Positions 20,702 to 31,000 of a DNA stretch of 64,000 nucleotides are shown here, in pieces. The DNA is taken from positions 2,294,001-2,358,000 of the forward strand of contig NC_085850.1 in the NCBI RefSeq assembly GCF_020906515.1, given 5' to 3'. The notes beneath the pieces are model-generated. The model was not told the DNA's origin. It saw only the letters and a program-made list of their open reading frames with translations, and ran no database searches. This DNA comes from Vanrija pseudolonga (Eukaryota > Basidiomycota > Tremellomycetes > Trichosporonales > Trichosporonaceae). The position numbers and the translations under genes were made by a program. Every line of letters starts with the position of its first letter. Positions within the stretch are counted from its first letter, which is position 1.

Positions 20702-21705
20702 AGAGACAAGACGCTTTAGGACACTGTAGAGACACAGACAGAGACGATGTAGTGATAGTAGGAGTCGTACTCAGGCACCGCGGGCTGGTAGGGGGTTGCC
20801 GCGGAAGTACATAACACACTGATGATTGCGCTTTTGGGGGGTGCGCTTGTTGACAAGGCAAGGCAGTGTTGGCTGGTGGCACAGCCGTTACCACCCGAGT
20901 CGAGCAGCTATGCCCTACAACGATAGTGTCGGCGGTGAGCTCCGCTCCTAGCCCACTCCTCACCATTCCGTCCGCCATCAAGCCCCGCCGTGCCCGCCAT
21001 CCGAGCCATGTGAGCGTCCCTCGGAGCCCCAAGGGATTCATTATCGCCAGGGAAGTGGCGAGTTCATTGATATTGGCCGGCCTGGGCCTGCTTTACAAGC
21101 CTGCTTGCACATCACCACCGGATGTCAGTCACCAGGTGACCAACCCCACCAGTGGGGTGGCCGCGCGGACAGTCGCACCGACATGCCATGTGTGCAGCCA
21201 CGCGTGTGCCGTGTTTCAGCCGGTCCAGCCCCAGAGACCCAAGTGCTCCAAGTGGCAGGCAGCAGTCTTGCCTTGTTCCGAACGAGATCGCCAGGTCCCC
21301 GGCATCATCAGCTGAGCTGAGCAGAGCAGAGCTGAGCCATGAACCCACCCTCCGCGAGCCGCACGGCAAACCTCCCGGTCCACGGCCCGTAAGCTCACCA
21401 CCACCACCGCGCCGCCGCTCGGAACAAGCACCAACACCACCCAGCACCCCCGAATTAAGTTGTATCCGCGAGGGGGCCAGATATCTCCCGACACACGCTA
21501 AGTGGGCCGCTCGGCGTCAGGTGACTGCGGATAACCCACTCTATGCCACTCTGTGGCTATTTTGATGCTGCGCGCGCGTGGTGCTGCGCGTTATCACGAG
21601 ACGAAGACGGGCAAAGTGGCCGCTGGCCGTGGCGTGGGCGTGTACTTAAGCAGGTGTGTTGGCGCGACTCACCAGCCACAGACACACAGACAACGCCTAA
21701 CCACC
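20702..21705. other. Spacer between array genes 1 and 2
   Basis: No gene is seen. A TACTTAAG element at 21643..21650 lies 56-63 bases before the next ATG and is probably its core promoter. Confidence 0.5.
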
Positions 21706-22395
21706 ATGCTCGCGGGCCTACTCTTCATCGGTACGTGCCCTACTACTCCTATGCCGCCTGACACCAGCCACGGCCGCCACGACCGCCGTCGCGCAAACCG
21801 CAGACATGTGCCCCAACGACCCTAGCAGCGTGTACGGCAACTGCCCGTACATGGTGTGCTACTCGGTCGTGTGCGGGGGCTACGTCAAGCTGCCCACCGG
21901 GTGTGGTGTAAGTCGTCGCCACGCTTCCCGGCGCAACGCTGACCCCCTGCCTCCTGTTTGTATGTAGGCACAAACCACGCAAGACTTCTGGACCTGCATC
22001 CAGTGTCTCGAGATGCAGACCCCGCCCAACGCGACACTCATCAGCCTCGTCAAGCAGGCGCAGACTAACTGCCTCCCCAGCGGCCAGACAACGCCCGACC
22101 CCGCGACGGCGACGTACGTCCCCGGCGCGGCGAGTACCGACATCCCCATGCCGTCGCCGCCGCCGTCGGCGGCCACTACTGGTGCCACGCACGCGGCGTC
22201 GTCGGGTGCTGCGGGGTCCAGTGGCGCCGGCAGCGCTGCATCGCCCTCGCCTTCACCCGCCGCGGTGAGTTCACCCGGTTCGCCCACCGTGACACTACTA
22301 ACGCTCCCCAGAAACCCAGCAACGCGGGCCCGGTCGTCGGGGTCAGCCTCGCGGCTGTCGGTGCGCTGCTCGGCGCCGCAGTGCTGCTGCCTTGA
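21706..22395 (+). CDS. Array gene 2: secreted protein with cysteine core and GPI-type tail
   Basis: Four exons: 21706..21730, 21768..21907, 21968..22264, 22312..22395, giving 181 residues with all phases matching. Signal peptide MLAGLLFIATAATTAVAQ. The core has more cysteines than its neighbours in the first half (DMCPNDPSSVYGNCPYMVC and SVVCGGY), then the shared block from LPTGCG through AQTTQDFWTC to IQC, and a closing Cys (QAQTNC). Intron 2 falls in phase 0 one codon after the block's first Cys, as in ten array genes. A Pro/Ser/Ala/Thr stalk follows. Exon 4 starts KPSNAGP and ends in the hydrophobic tail GVSLAAVGALLGAAVLLP. A surface or wall location is inferred; function is unknown. Confidence 0.85.
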
Positions 22396-23020
22396 GAAGA
22401 GAATGTGGCGTGGCGTCGCTTGTCGATCAATATGGACCCTTGATGCTGCGCAAAAGAAGATAAGATTAGTGAACCAACAGCCGAGGCAGTGACGTGGGCC
22501 GTGTCGTGGGTGTCCTGCTGCGCGAGCCGTGGACCATGCATGCGGTGTTCAACTCCTGCCCTGCACGTATGCACGAACTTGCGTCGTGCCTAAGCTACAG
22601 CACGCTCCATGTCAAGCATAACCAGAGCACGGCGACAATGACGCGTCGCCGATCTGCAGTGGCGGTCGGCACTGCATGACCCCGAACCAACGGCCCGCCG
22701 CTCATAAGCATCGCATTAGGTGCATCCGGCCTGCCTTGGTTTCTGCCTGTATACAAATGTGCGTGCCCCGTGCCTTCATTGTTCCAGTGCTGCTTGTGCT
22801 CGCTGGCGGATCGACAAATGTCTTGGCATCCCTGAACGACGCGTTCGGGACACGGGCGGCTTGTTTCGAACTTCAGGACCCATGCCCGCCGTGCGGTGGT
22901 TTGGGGTGGGGTGGTTTTACGAGCTGCACCGAGTGTGCAGCGGCGGAGTGGGTACTTAAGGCGGCGGGGTGGTGCGCTGTACAAGTCCTCACGCACTCAA
23001 GCCCGCCCCCACTGCTCAAC
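22396..23020. other. Spacer between array genes 2 and 3
   Basis: No gene is seen. TACTTAAG at 22953..22960, the same element as before array gene 2, lies 61-68 bases before the next ATG. Confidence 0.5.
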
Positions 23021-23790
23021 ATGTTCCCCGCCGCCCTCGTCCTCACTGGTACGTTTGTGCCACTGGCCCCGCTGACCCCCAGCCCTCACCGCCACGGCCG
23101 CGGCCAAGCCCCTCACCCCGCGCCAGATGGACTTCTTCGCGTGCACCACGACGTGCGCGAACGCGCAGAACGGCGTCGATGCAGCGTGGGTCATCGGCTC
23201 GCAGTGCCCGGCCGCCACGCGCGACGCCCTCCTCACCTGCGTCAACTGCCTCAAGGGCCTCCCGGGCTCCGAGCAGGCCATGCTGCCCGCCACGCAGGCG
23301 CTGTACGACGAGTGTGTCAACGGTGCCGTGACGTACGTGGTGACTTGCCCCTTGCCGCACACACAACTGACGTTGCGCCAGCACGACCGTCTCGATCCAC
23401 CCTAGCGACCTTGTCGACGAGCCCGAGCCCAGCACGTCCGCCGACGACAACGACACCGTCACCGGCCCCGGGCGCACCATCGTCGCGGGCGGCGTGACCA
23501 TCGCCGCTGGCCCCTCGGGCGGCGCGGTGAACGGCGGCGGCGCGGTCGTCAGCGGCGGCGGCTCGGCCGGCGTCGTCAGCATCTCGGGTACCCAGATCTC
23601 GGGCGGCGCCGGCGCCAGCGCCACTCCCACCGGCTCGTCGCACTCGTCGGCGACGTCGCACCCCGCCGGCGCCTCGGGTGCGTCGGGAGCCTCCCCCAGC
23701 CCCAGCGCGTCGAAGCCTAGCGCTGCGGCCGCCGCCGCGGGCGTTAGCTTCGCTGCTGTCCTCCTTGCGGGCGCTGCCATGTTCCTCTAA
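23021..23790 (+). CDS. Array gene 3: secreted protein with cysteine core and GPI-type tail
   Basis: Three exons: 23021..23048, 23083..23332, 23382..23790, giving 228 residues. Signal peptide MFPAALVLTALTATAAA, then a possible Kex2-like site LTPRQ. The core is FACTTTCANAQ, GSQCPAATRDALLTCVNC and ALYDEC, that is C-x3-C, C-x10-C-x2-C and a last Cys. It lacks the intron found inside the core of most neighbours and instead has one just after the core (AVT/TVSIHP). The stalk is acidic at first (DEPEPSTSADDND), then Gly/Ser/Ala-rich. The tail SAAAAAAGVSFAAVLLAGAAMFL suits a GPI anchor. Function is unknown. Confidence 0.85.
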
Positions 23791-24419
23791 GCGGCTGAAA
23801 ATTCAATGCTGGGTAGTCGATCTGGGACCTGATACATATACGCGAGAGACGGACAGATTAGAATACAGCTGTGATGATGCAATCCGTTTTGTGAGGGCCG
23901 ACTTGAGTTTGCAAAGGCACTGCACACGCAACTGACATGGATACGATTGTTGAAGTGTCGCTGGTCCAGCCACCGGAGAGAGGCGTTCTCTCTCTCCCTT
24001 CCATGTCCCTCTGAGCTGGCCGTGGCGTTCTGCCGCCAGCTGCCATGGCGCCCAACCTGATTAGATTACAGTCCCATCCGACCTTGGCAAGACCAGCATA
24101 CGCTGCGATCATTGCTATGCCATGACGCGTCGTCGCAAGCAATCAAACGACACTGCATGATCTCACCAAACCACACAGATGCATCAAGCATCGCCTCGCA
24201 CGTCACTACGCGTCTGTCGGTAGCACCCCCGCGCCTGGTTAATCGATCCAGTGCCGTTTCCAGTGACGGCCAGGAAAAACTCTTGGCGCGCCCCTGGTGA
24301 GTCGCGTCAGGTGCAGTTTTGTTTTGATGGCCTTGTGGCCTTGCGGCAGGCTGAGGATCGCTGCCCACTTATGTATAGGATGACATCTAGGTCTGCTTCG
24401 AACCGCCCATCATCTCTCA
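23791..24419. other. Spacer between array genes 3 and 4
   Basis: No gene is seen. A TATGTATAGG stretch at 24370..24379, 41-50 bases before the next ATG, is a likely core promoter. Confidence 0.5.
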
Positions 24420-25020
24420 ATGCTCCCTTCTGTCCTCCTGCTCGTGTCTGGTAAGCTCCCCCAGTCGGCGAAAACTGACCCCTTCCCTAACCTTCGCGAC
24501 ATCCGCCGCCGCCGCCGCGACCCCGCTCGCCGCACGCCAGATCAACTGGGAGAACCCGTGGTATACGTGCACGGCGACATGCGGCGACACACAGGCGCTC
24601 GCCGACTCGATTACGATAGCGCACGGCTGCCCGCCGGCAACGGTGGACGGAATCGAGGTGTGCTACAACTGCCTCCTCGCGCTGCCCGACAACTTCCGGG
24701 ACGCGCTCCTCCCCGCAATGAGCAACCTGCGCGACGGCTGCAAAAAGTTGGGCAAGACGACGGCGGTCGATAACGGGCCCGAGCCGACCGCCGCGGACGA
24801 CGAGGACGACGCGATGCCCACGCCAAGTGGGGGCACAGTGGTCGTCTACACTCCGGCAAATGCCACTGCTACCCCGTCTGCGGGGGGCGTTAACGCCAGT
24901 ACTAGTGGCGGCGCGTCGCCCAGCGTAAGCCCGTCGGCCAAGCCCAGCTCGGCGGGCACGGCAGCAGGGGTTAGTATCGGCGCGCTGGTCGCGCTCGTCG
25001 CGACGTACGCGTTGCTCTGA
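24420..25020 (+). CDS. Array gene 4: secreted cysteine-core protein, signal-exon junction unresolved
   Basis: Exon 1 (24420..24450, MLPSVLLLVS) ends at a GTAAGC donor in phase 1, as in its paralogues. The main body is open from at least 24493 to 25020. It reads TSAAAAATPLAARQINWEN, then the core WYTCTATCGDTQ, AHGCPPATVDGIEVCYNC and NLRDGC, an acidic stretch AADDEDDA, a Ser/Ala stalk and a GPI-type tail (AGVSIGALVALVATYALL). However, no AG acceptor in the right phase lies between the donor and the body. The nearest after the CCCTAAC branch point is at 24540, which would remove residues and shift the frame. Either an unusual acceptor is used or the copy carries a small lesion. Otherwise it looks intact, with no stop in the core or tail. 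Confidence 0.65.
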
Positions 25021-25670
25021 GCCCAGGATGGTTATAGGCGGTGCCTCTGTCAGATCATCCGAATGTTCCAGTACACGCAGGAACGAGGTTGATGAATAGC
25101 CTGATCTTTGTATGGGCCAGGTGATGGAGGAAATGGGGCCGTACGAGTGAGCTTGGCACTGCTGCGGTGCGTTTCATATTACGGGCTTGATGCCCGTGTT
25201 GTTTGTTTGGCCGGCGGCTGCACAATTCGGGGGTCACCTGCCGTCTGCCATGCTGGCGGACAGACTGAGCCAGCATGCGCGATGCCTTCCCTCTGTCCGC
25301 GAACTAACTGTACAGGACACCAAGGCAGCCAAGGCTGACACTCGCCGTGTGTAAGGGGCCCCACAGAACCTGGACAGACCTCTGGCCCATGTTATCTTGA
25401 GGCTACCCCACGCCTGATGCTAAGCAGTCAACAGAAGCAGGCGTGCAAGCAGGTCAGTGGTTCATTAGCCGCGGCTAAGCTGCACCTTCCCACCGTCGCC
25501 CCGGCAGGAACAGTCGAGCCCGCCCCGCCCAAGCGGCAGCTTCATTTCGACGCGGCACATGACCGGGCGACCTTGTTCCGCGGTGCAAGGTCTAGCCCAC
25601 AACCACAAATAGCACGATAGCGAGTAGTCAAGCTCGAGCATCCCTCAACTCTCACCGCTTGCTTCACAGC
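25021..25670. other. Spacer between array genes 4 and 5
   Basis: No gene is seen. An ACAAATAGC stretch about 65 bases before the next ATG holds the place of the TATA box but is not canonical. Confidence 0.45.
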
Positions 25671-26313
25671 ATGCTCGCGGCCGCGCTTCTCCTCACAGGT
25701 TTGTGACCCCAGCTTGCACAGCTAACGCCAGCCGTCGCGGGCACGGCGGCCCAAACGACGAGCATGGCGCCGCAGGACATGTCGGCGATAGGCAAGTGCT
25801 GGGGTTTCTGCCAGAACGTCCTCAACAACGACAACGGGATCGAGCAGTGTCTTGTGTGTACTGTACGGAGCGAGGCGGTCGCTGACAGTAGCCAAACGCG
25901 ACAGCCCCGCTCAAGCAGTGCGTCGACTGCCTCGGCGCCATCCCAAATATCGACCCCAAGCTGTACGGCCCGTTCCAGCAGGTCCTGCAGCAGTGCGAGA
26001 ACGACGGCGGGTCAGGCCACGGTGGCGGGATCGGTGCAGAACAGGGCACGCCGTCCGCTTCGACCCCCACGGTTTACATCTCCACCTCCGTCACACCGAA
26101 TAACCCGCTCACGGGGGCTGTTGCCCCGATCAGCAGCAGCTCGGGATTCATCACGGGGAGTACGGGCTCCGCCGCGCCGGCGACAACATCGACGACCAAG
26201 GTGGGCGGTGGTTTGGGGTATGGCTGACTATCCAGCCTTCTGGTGCCGGGTTGCTCGGTGTCAGTGTTGGGGCTATCTTCGCGGCGATCGCTGCAGGAGT
26301 AGTGCTGCTTTGA
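25671..26313 (+). CDS. Array gene 5: secreted protein with cysteine core and GPI-type tail
   Basis: Four exons: 25671..25698, 25732..25853, 25892..26200, 26236..26313, giving 178 residues. Signal peptide MLAAALLLTAVAGTAAQ. Core: GKCWGFCQNV, GIEQCL then PNATAPLKQCVDC, CLGAIPNIDPKLYGPF and LQQCEND. Intron 2 uses a GTGTGT donor and a GTAG acceptor. This choice restores the exact C-x10-C-x2-C spacing of the family and keeps the frame; other splice pairs do not. The stalk is Gly/Ser/Thr-rich. Exon 4 encodes PSGAGLLGVSVGAIF and a hydrophobic end, suited to GPI anchoring. The post-core segment closely resembles that of array gene 6, so these two are probably recent duplicates. Confidence 0.8.
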
Positions 26314-26773
26314 GGTTCAATTCTGGGCGTGTTTGGAGTCAGCATGTTGTGCAGATGGGCCGAAGGATTGTTGTGGGATGGCTGCGGCGTCCAGGAAGCC
26401 AATCCATGGTCGCCGCTCGTCTACATATGCACTGCAATGCGCTGCAAGCCGGTTAAGATTACAAGCTACATGTTGGCTCGGCGACTCCTTGGCAATGCCC
26501 ACTTTAGCAATCCCTAATTGTGTTTGACGTCACGCGCACTGCACTGCACCCGGCACTCACATGATTGCAACACTAGGCTAGCCGTTGGCGCTGCCGCGGC
26601 ACATCAGTTGTTCTAGGCCCTCGACAACCAGATGTGGACCAAAATAGAGGAGGTCGCGGGCATGAGTTTCACAGCCCGCTCAGCCGGTCGGAAGGCACAG
26701 ACGATCACCACGAGTTACATATAAGTGGGCAGGGCACTCACGGGGCGATGGGATCCCCAGACGACACCCGATT
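26314..26773. other. Spacer between array genes 5 and 6
   Basis: No gene is seen. The region ends with the promoter of array gene 6. Confidence 0.5.
26720..26725 (+). promoter_or_regulatory. TATA-like box of array gene 6
   Basis: TATAAG within ACATATAAGTGG, 54 bases before the ATG at 26774. Confidence 0.5.
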
Positions 26774-27447
26774 ATGCTCTTCCGCACGCTCCTCTTCGTC
26801 GCAAGTAAGTCTCTCCCACGGCTCATGCTGAGAGACCTCCCAGGCGTCGCCGGCGCGCTCGCGAGCCCGCTCGTAGAGCGTCTCAATTACATCGACTGCG
26901 ACCCACTCAGTGGCCGCAACTCGATTGACAACAGCACCGGATGCAGCGTGAGCGCGGCGCGCCGGCAAAAACTAACAGCAGCCCGTCTTCATAGCGGAGA
27001 TTACCAAGTGCATCGAGTGTCTGCACCAGATCCCCAACGTCGACCCGTCCCTCATCAGCGACTTTGAGGTCCCCCTCCAGCACTGCGGGGTCGGCCCGGG
27101 CGCGGGGCACGGCGAGGGCGGGCAGAACTCTGCCCCGCCTGGCGTGGGCGACAGGGCCACAGCTACGACCCAGGTGGCGCTGCCGATGGCCTCGAGTACC
27201 GGCGCGGCGGGCACCGGCACCGGCGCCGCTGCGTCTGGAGGGGCAGCTGCCACTCCTGCTGCTAGCTCCCATGCTGCGGCCAGCGGGGGAAGCAGCGGTG
27301 CGGCCCCAGCAGCTGCCTCGACTTCAAAGGTAGGATTGGGCGAAGTGCGAACGACACTGACATGCCCAGCCGTCAGCGGGGTCAGCTATCGGTGTCAGCG
27401 TGGCGTCGGTCCTCCTCGTCGTGGCTGCGGCCGCCGTCCTGGTGTAA
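26774..27447 (+). CDS. Array gene 6: secreted protein with partly lost cysteine core and GPI-type tail
   Basis: Four exons: 26774..26804, 26844..26947, 26982..27329, 27370..27447, giving 186 residues. Signal peptide MLFRTLLFVASVAGALA. The first part of the core has one Cys only (YIDCDPLSG), so the usual C-x3-C pair is missing its partner. The rest is kept: STGCS then PVFIAEITKCIEC (C-x10-C-x2-C), HQIPNVDPSLISDF and PLQHCG. Intron 2 lies one codon after the third family Cys, in phase 0. The stalk begins GVGPGAGHGEGG and is then Ala/Ser/Thr-rich. Exon 4 starts PSAGSAIGVSVASVLL and ends in a hydrophobic tail. An unpaired Cys may change the fold or allow intermolecular bonding. Confidence 0.85.
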
Positions 27448-27763
27448 GAGGATCGGAGGGAGCGGGATGGGGGTTAGGCAAAGGACAAGTCGGGCTTCTA
27501 TGAGTTTGATTTTACGACCTCGACGCATGCACGGGCTACAACGATCTCAGCTCGCATGCACGGGTTACAACGATCTCAGCTCACCTCGGTTCAGAAAGCA
27601 CGCAAGCTGAACCATTCCGCAATCCGCGGAGAGTGAGGCGGGCGAGGCTGCCACGTGTGAGCCGACTAATCTGACCGCATACCTCGCCCGACCTCAAGAC
27701 AAGTTTCCTCCCAAGTTTCCCCTTCATCAACGCGCAACACTCACCTCGACTCACCCACTCACC
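27448..27763. other. Spacer between array genes 6 and 7
   Basis: It holds a short direct repeat (27525..27582) and no gene. I see no canonical TATA box before array gene 7. Confidence 0.5.
27525..27582. repeat. Tandem direct repeat, 2 x 29 bp
   Basis: Two adjacent 29-base units, 27525..27553 and 27554..27582, both starting GCATGCACGGG and ending CGATCTCAGCTC, differ at one base. It is a recent slippage-type duplication with no evident function. Confidence 0.9.
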
Positions 27764-28479
27764 ATGCTCGCAGGCCTCCTGTTGCTGACCGGTACGTCGC
27801 ATCAGACCGCGCGGCTCACACCATCCAGCTGCCTCTGCCCTGGCCACACTCGCGCCGCGGGCCACATACGGTGAGTGCCTCCCGCTGTGCCAGAAGCTGC
27901 AGTCCAGCAGCGATGGCATCTCCGCTCTAGGCTGCACAGTAAGGCTTCAACCCAGCACCCATCTAACCCCCCAGTCCGAGACCTCGTCCGCGGTAGACAA
28001 GTGCGTCAGTTGCCTCAAGTCGGTCCCAGGAATCGACAGCTCCGTCCTCAGCGCCTACGAGCAGATCCAGCAGCTATGCGGGAGCTCCTCTGCCTCTGGA
28101 GCAGGTACGGGGGTTGGTGGTGATTCCCCCAGCGACAGTAGCACAGCTCCTTCCGGGACGAGCACCGAGACCCCCAGCACCTCGATTTCCAGCGCCGACC
28201 CCGGTGTGTCTCCTCCCAGCACAACCGGTCCCCCAACCGGCACCAGCGCCGGTTCTGGCGGTGCTCAGACGATCGCCACGGGTCCCATATTCGGTATTAC
28301 CCCCGGTCTGGGAGGCACGAGTGCCGGTACAGGCGCAACAGTGACCGTAACGGCGGTGAGGCATCTCCGCCGTTTCCGCGCTAACAATGTGGCAGAAGTC
28401 GACTGGTGCACGGGCTCAAGTTACCATGGCCGCTGTTGCCGTCGGCCTCATTCTTTCCTTTGTAGTTGTGCCTAGATAA
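27764..28479 (+). CDS. Array gene 7: secreted protein with cysteine core and C-terminal hydrophobic tail
   Basis: Four exons: 27764..27791, 27829..27938, 27975..28355, 28396..28479, giving 200 residues. Signal peptide MLAGLLLLTAASALATLA. Core: GECLPLCQKL, SALGCT then SETSSAVDKCVSC, LKSVPGIDSSVLSAY and IQQLCG, with the full C-x3-C / C-x10-C-x2-C / C order. Intron 2 sits one codon after the third Cys. The stalk is long, with many Gly-Thr and Ser-Thr pairs (TSAGSGGAQTIATGP). Exon 4 starts KSTGARAQVT and ends in a hydrophobic run finishing VVVPR; the final Pro-Arg is less typical for a GPI signal, so this copy might stay membrane-bound or be anchored less well. Function is unknown. Confidence 0.85.
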
Positions 28480-28891
28480 ACAACCGTATGCAGGATGTAC
28501 GAGCACCGGATGGATCCAGCCTGCGGGCATTTGGGAGATATCATTCCACACTAGGGCTGCCGTCGCCGTCGGCCTCGGATCTGTCGTTCGTCGTCATCTC
28601 CGCTTGTGCTGTTCGGCACGCTTCTGCTCGCATCCGCAGACGCGGTTCGGGTCGATCGCCGTGATTGCTGGTCGATGTGTCGGGTCTTCGGGTGGTCGCA
28701 GTTTTGTTGGTCGTCACCACTGTGGCAGGAACGGTCTCTCCGACCGTTGTGGCGCGTGGGTGATTCCTCGACAGCTACCTCTCCTGCGCATATTCTGCAA
28801 ACTACATAAGCAGCATGCTTTCATGAGACCATGAGACACCCCTATCCAACTCAATTTCTACCCCCAAACCCAACCGAGAACCCATCGCACG
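28480..28891. other. Spacer between array genes 7 and 8, with possible gene relic
   Basis: See the separate relic entry at 28550..28700. A CTACATAAGC stretch near 28802 may act as core promoter of array gene 8, but at about 90 bases it is further from the ATG than usual. Confidence 0.4.
28550..28700 (+). pseudogene. Possible relic of an array gene
   Basis: A stretch translating as RAAVAVGLGS echoes the tail of array gene 7 (MAAVAVGLIL). In another frame comes LFGTLLLASADAVRVD followed by DCWSMCRVFG, which looks like a signal peptide and a C-x3-C pair. The pieces are out of the normal order, have no proper start and no splice pairing, so this would be the remains of duplicated fragments. The evidence is weak; chance resemblance is possible. 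Confidence 0.25.
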
Positions 28892-29582
28892 ATGCTTTCC
28901 CGCACCATCCTCGTCGCTCGTAAGTGCCACCACTCTCCCCCACCTAACACCCAGTCCTCGCAATCCAGCCCCTCGTCCAAGCTGGCCCCTTTGAAACTTG
29001 CGCCTCCGACTGCAAGCCAGCCGCCCAGGCCATCGGAGCGTGGAAGCCCAACGAGCCGTGTCCTGTAAGTCCAGCCGTCCATTGCACCTCCTAACACCAG
29101 GCAACCACCAAGGACCTAATTCAAAAGTGCTACGACTGCATCAAGGGCGCTGGTGCGGACGCGAACACTCTCGCGGCGCAGCAGTACCGTATCGACTTGT
29201 GCGCCAAGAGTCTCGGCGACTCTGTACCCAGCAGCGATGGCGCCTTCAGTGTTTCTGCCTCCGGAAGTGATATGGCCTCGTCGTCTGGTGCCGAGCAAAC
29301 TACTGCCACCGTAGCGGACGCGGTGTCCTCCGCCGATGCCACTTCTGCCGCCACGGACGCGGCGTCAACCCCGACCACACCGGTCTCGCCTCTTTCTGGT
29401 CCAACGGGTGTCGCATCAAGTGACACGTCGGCACCTGCCGCATCGGCCAAAGCAAGCTCGGTAAGCCCGCCATGGTGATCACACATGTCTGACAAGCCCA
29501 GAAACCCTCGGGTGCAACCGCGATGTCGGTTCAGATCGGCGCTGTTGTCGCTTCCGTTTTGCTCGGATGCACTTTCCTCTGA
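28892..29582 (+). CDS. Array gene 8: secreted protein with cysteine core and GPI-type tail
   Basis: Four exons: 28892..28919, 28955..29064, 29101..29460, 29502..29582, giving 192 residues. Signal peptide MLSRTILVALLAIQPLVQA. Core: FETCASDCKPAA, PNEPCP then ATTKDLIQKCYDC, IKGAGADANTLAAQQ and IDLCAK, with canonical family spacing. Intron 2 is in phase 0 one codon after the third Cys. The stalk is rich in Ser, Thr, Ala and Asp (ATVADAVSSADATSAATDA). Exon 4 starts KPSGATAMS and ends in a hydrophobic tail that contains a Cys (VASVLLGCTFL). Surface location is inferred. Confidence 0.85.
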
Positions 29583-30228
29583 AGTTCGTAGCTATTCTAC
29601 GACGATTGATGAATTCCTTACTCCCTTTGTTGTGGGAGGTGCGAGGAATGAGCGGAAGATCCGGAATGCCAAGCGAAACTTAGCGTGGCGGATGTGGCAC
29701 CGGGACGACGAGGACTCATCCAAATGCACCTCGTTTCATCTTGAAGGGTGGTACAACTCACTACACATTCATAGTAGCTAGCAATGGAGGGGATCCATTG
29801 TAATGGTATATCGGTCTTAAAGCACATGGACGCAGGGGAACTGGTGCTCGGGGCTCGGCGGACGGCTCATCGCGGAGGTGGTCGACACCGCACAGGTTTC
29901 TCGATTTCCTGGAGGCCTTGACAGCTCTTGCGGGATCACTGACCGAGGACCTGACTCAGATAGTGCATCATAGGTTACCACAATAAAGAGGACCGCTGAA
30001 TCAGAAAGTAGCGGACACGACCGCGGAATGGAGAGCAGCGACGTCGAAGCTGGCGCTGAACGGCGTACCAATCAGCGGTTCCCCGTCGGTTCAAGTGACG
30101 GCCATCGGCCATGGACGCCGAGGCGTTGCGTGGCTCTAGGCAGGGTTGACCTTCTCGAAAGGATATAAAATCCCCTCTACAAACTCCTCACATTGACAGG
30201 CATGACGCCTACCCACGAACGAGTATCA
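29583..30228. other. Spacer between array genes 8 and 9
   Basis: No gene is seen. It ends with the TATA box of array gene 9. Confidence 0.5.
30164..30170 (+). promoter_or_regulatory. TATA box of array gene 9
   Basis: TATAAAA, 65 bases before the ATG at 30229 and 38 before an in-frame ATG at 30202. The spacing seen in the other array genes favours the downstream start. Confidence 0.6.
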
Positions 30229-31000
30229 ATGCACGCCTACAAGCTCCTGACAGGTAAGCCTCCCAAGCTGGCAGCGCTAACTCCAAGTGCTCGTCACATC
30301 TACCTTCGTGGTCGACGCGTCGCGCATTTCCTTCCGCCAGACTGATCCAATGCAAGGGCCGTGCAAGGCCGACTGTGCCAATCTCATGGCCAAGGCGCCA
30401 CAGATCCAAAGTGGCGTGGCGTGCAACGTGAGAACTGCGCTATCCCCGATTCCTAACTAACCCCAGGCGGACATCCTCGCAGCGATGAACAAGTGCGGCA
30501 CGTGCCTCCTCAAGACCCAAGGCGACTCCACGGACGGCTCGTTCTTGAACATTCAAGACATCTGCAAGAACGGCCTCAGTGCCAGTGTGTTCTCGACTAG
30601 TATCGAGAGCGTGGCGACGGACAACATATCGCACTCCGCAGGCGGCGTGATCACGAGCTCGGCTGTCTCCAAGGTCCCGAGCTCAGCTGCGAGTGCCACG
30701 CCCGTCTCTGAAACTGCTGGGGCAGGTGTTGATGGGGACGCGAGCACCCCAAGCATAGCCGCGACGGACACAGCCGGCCCCGGCAGTACAACGGCCGGGG
30801 CAACACCCGGCCCCGCGAATGGGGCAGGCACCTCCAGCGCCGGTCGTACTCCAGCTGGTGCCTCCGCCACCGCCTCAAAGGTAGGGTCGGGCTTGAGTTG
30901 GTGCACACGCTAACAGAGTCAGAAGCCCTCGGCGGCATCCCGCCGCTCGGTCGGCGTTGTGGCTGTAGTCGTCGCCTTCATAGCTTCCGCTGTGTTTTGA
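30229..31000 (+). CDS. Array gene 9: secreted protein with cysteine core and GPI-type tail
   Basis: Four exons: 30229..30253, 30288..30427, 30467..30880, 30923..31000, giving 218 residues. The start at 30229 gives a short signal peptide (MHAYKLLTVLVTSTFVVDA); an in-frame ATG 27 bases upstream would add nine mostly polar residues and is less likely. Core: GPCKADCANL, GVACN then ADILAAMNKCGTC, LLKTQGDSTDGSFL and IQDICKNG. Intron 2 again lies one codon after the third Cys. The long stalk is Ser/Thr/Ala/Gly-rich. Exon 4 starts KPSAASRRSVG and ends in a hydrophobic tail (VVAVVVAFIASAVF). The pre-core region RISFRQ resembles the Gln-ending leader of several neighbours. Confidence 0.85.
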
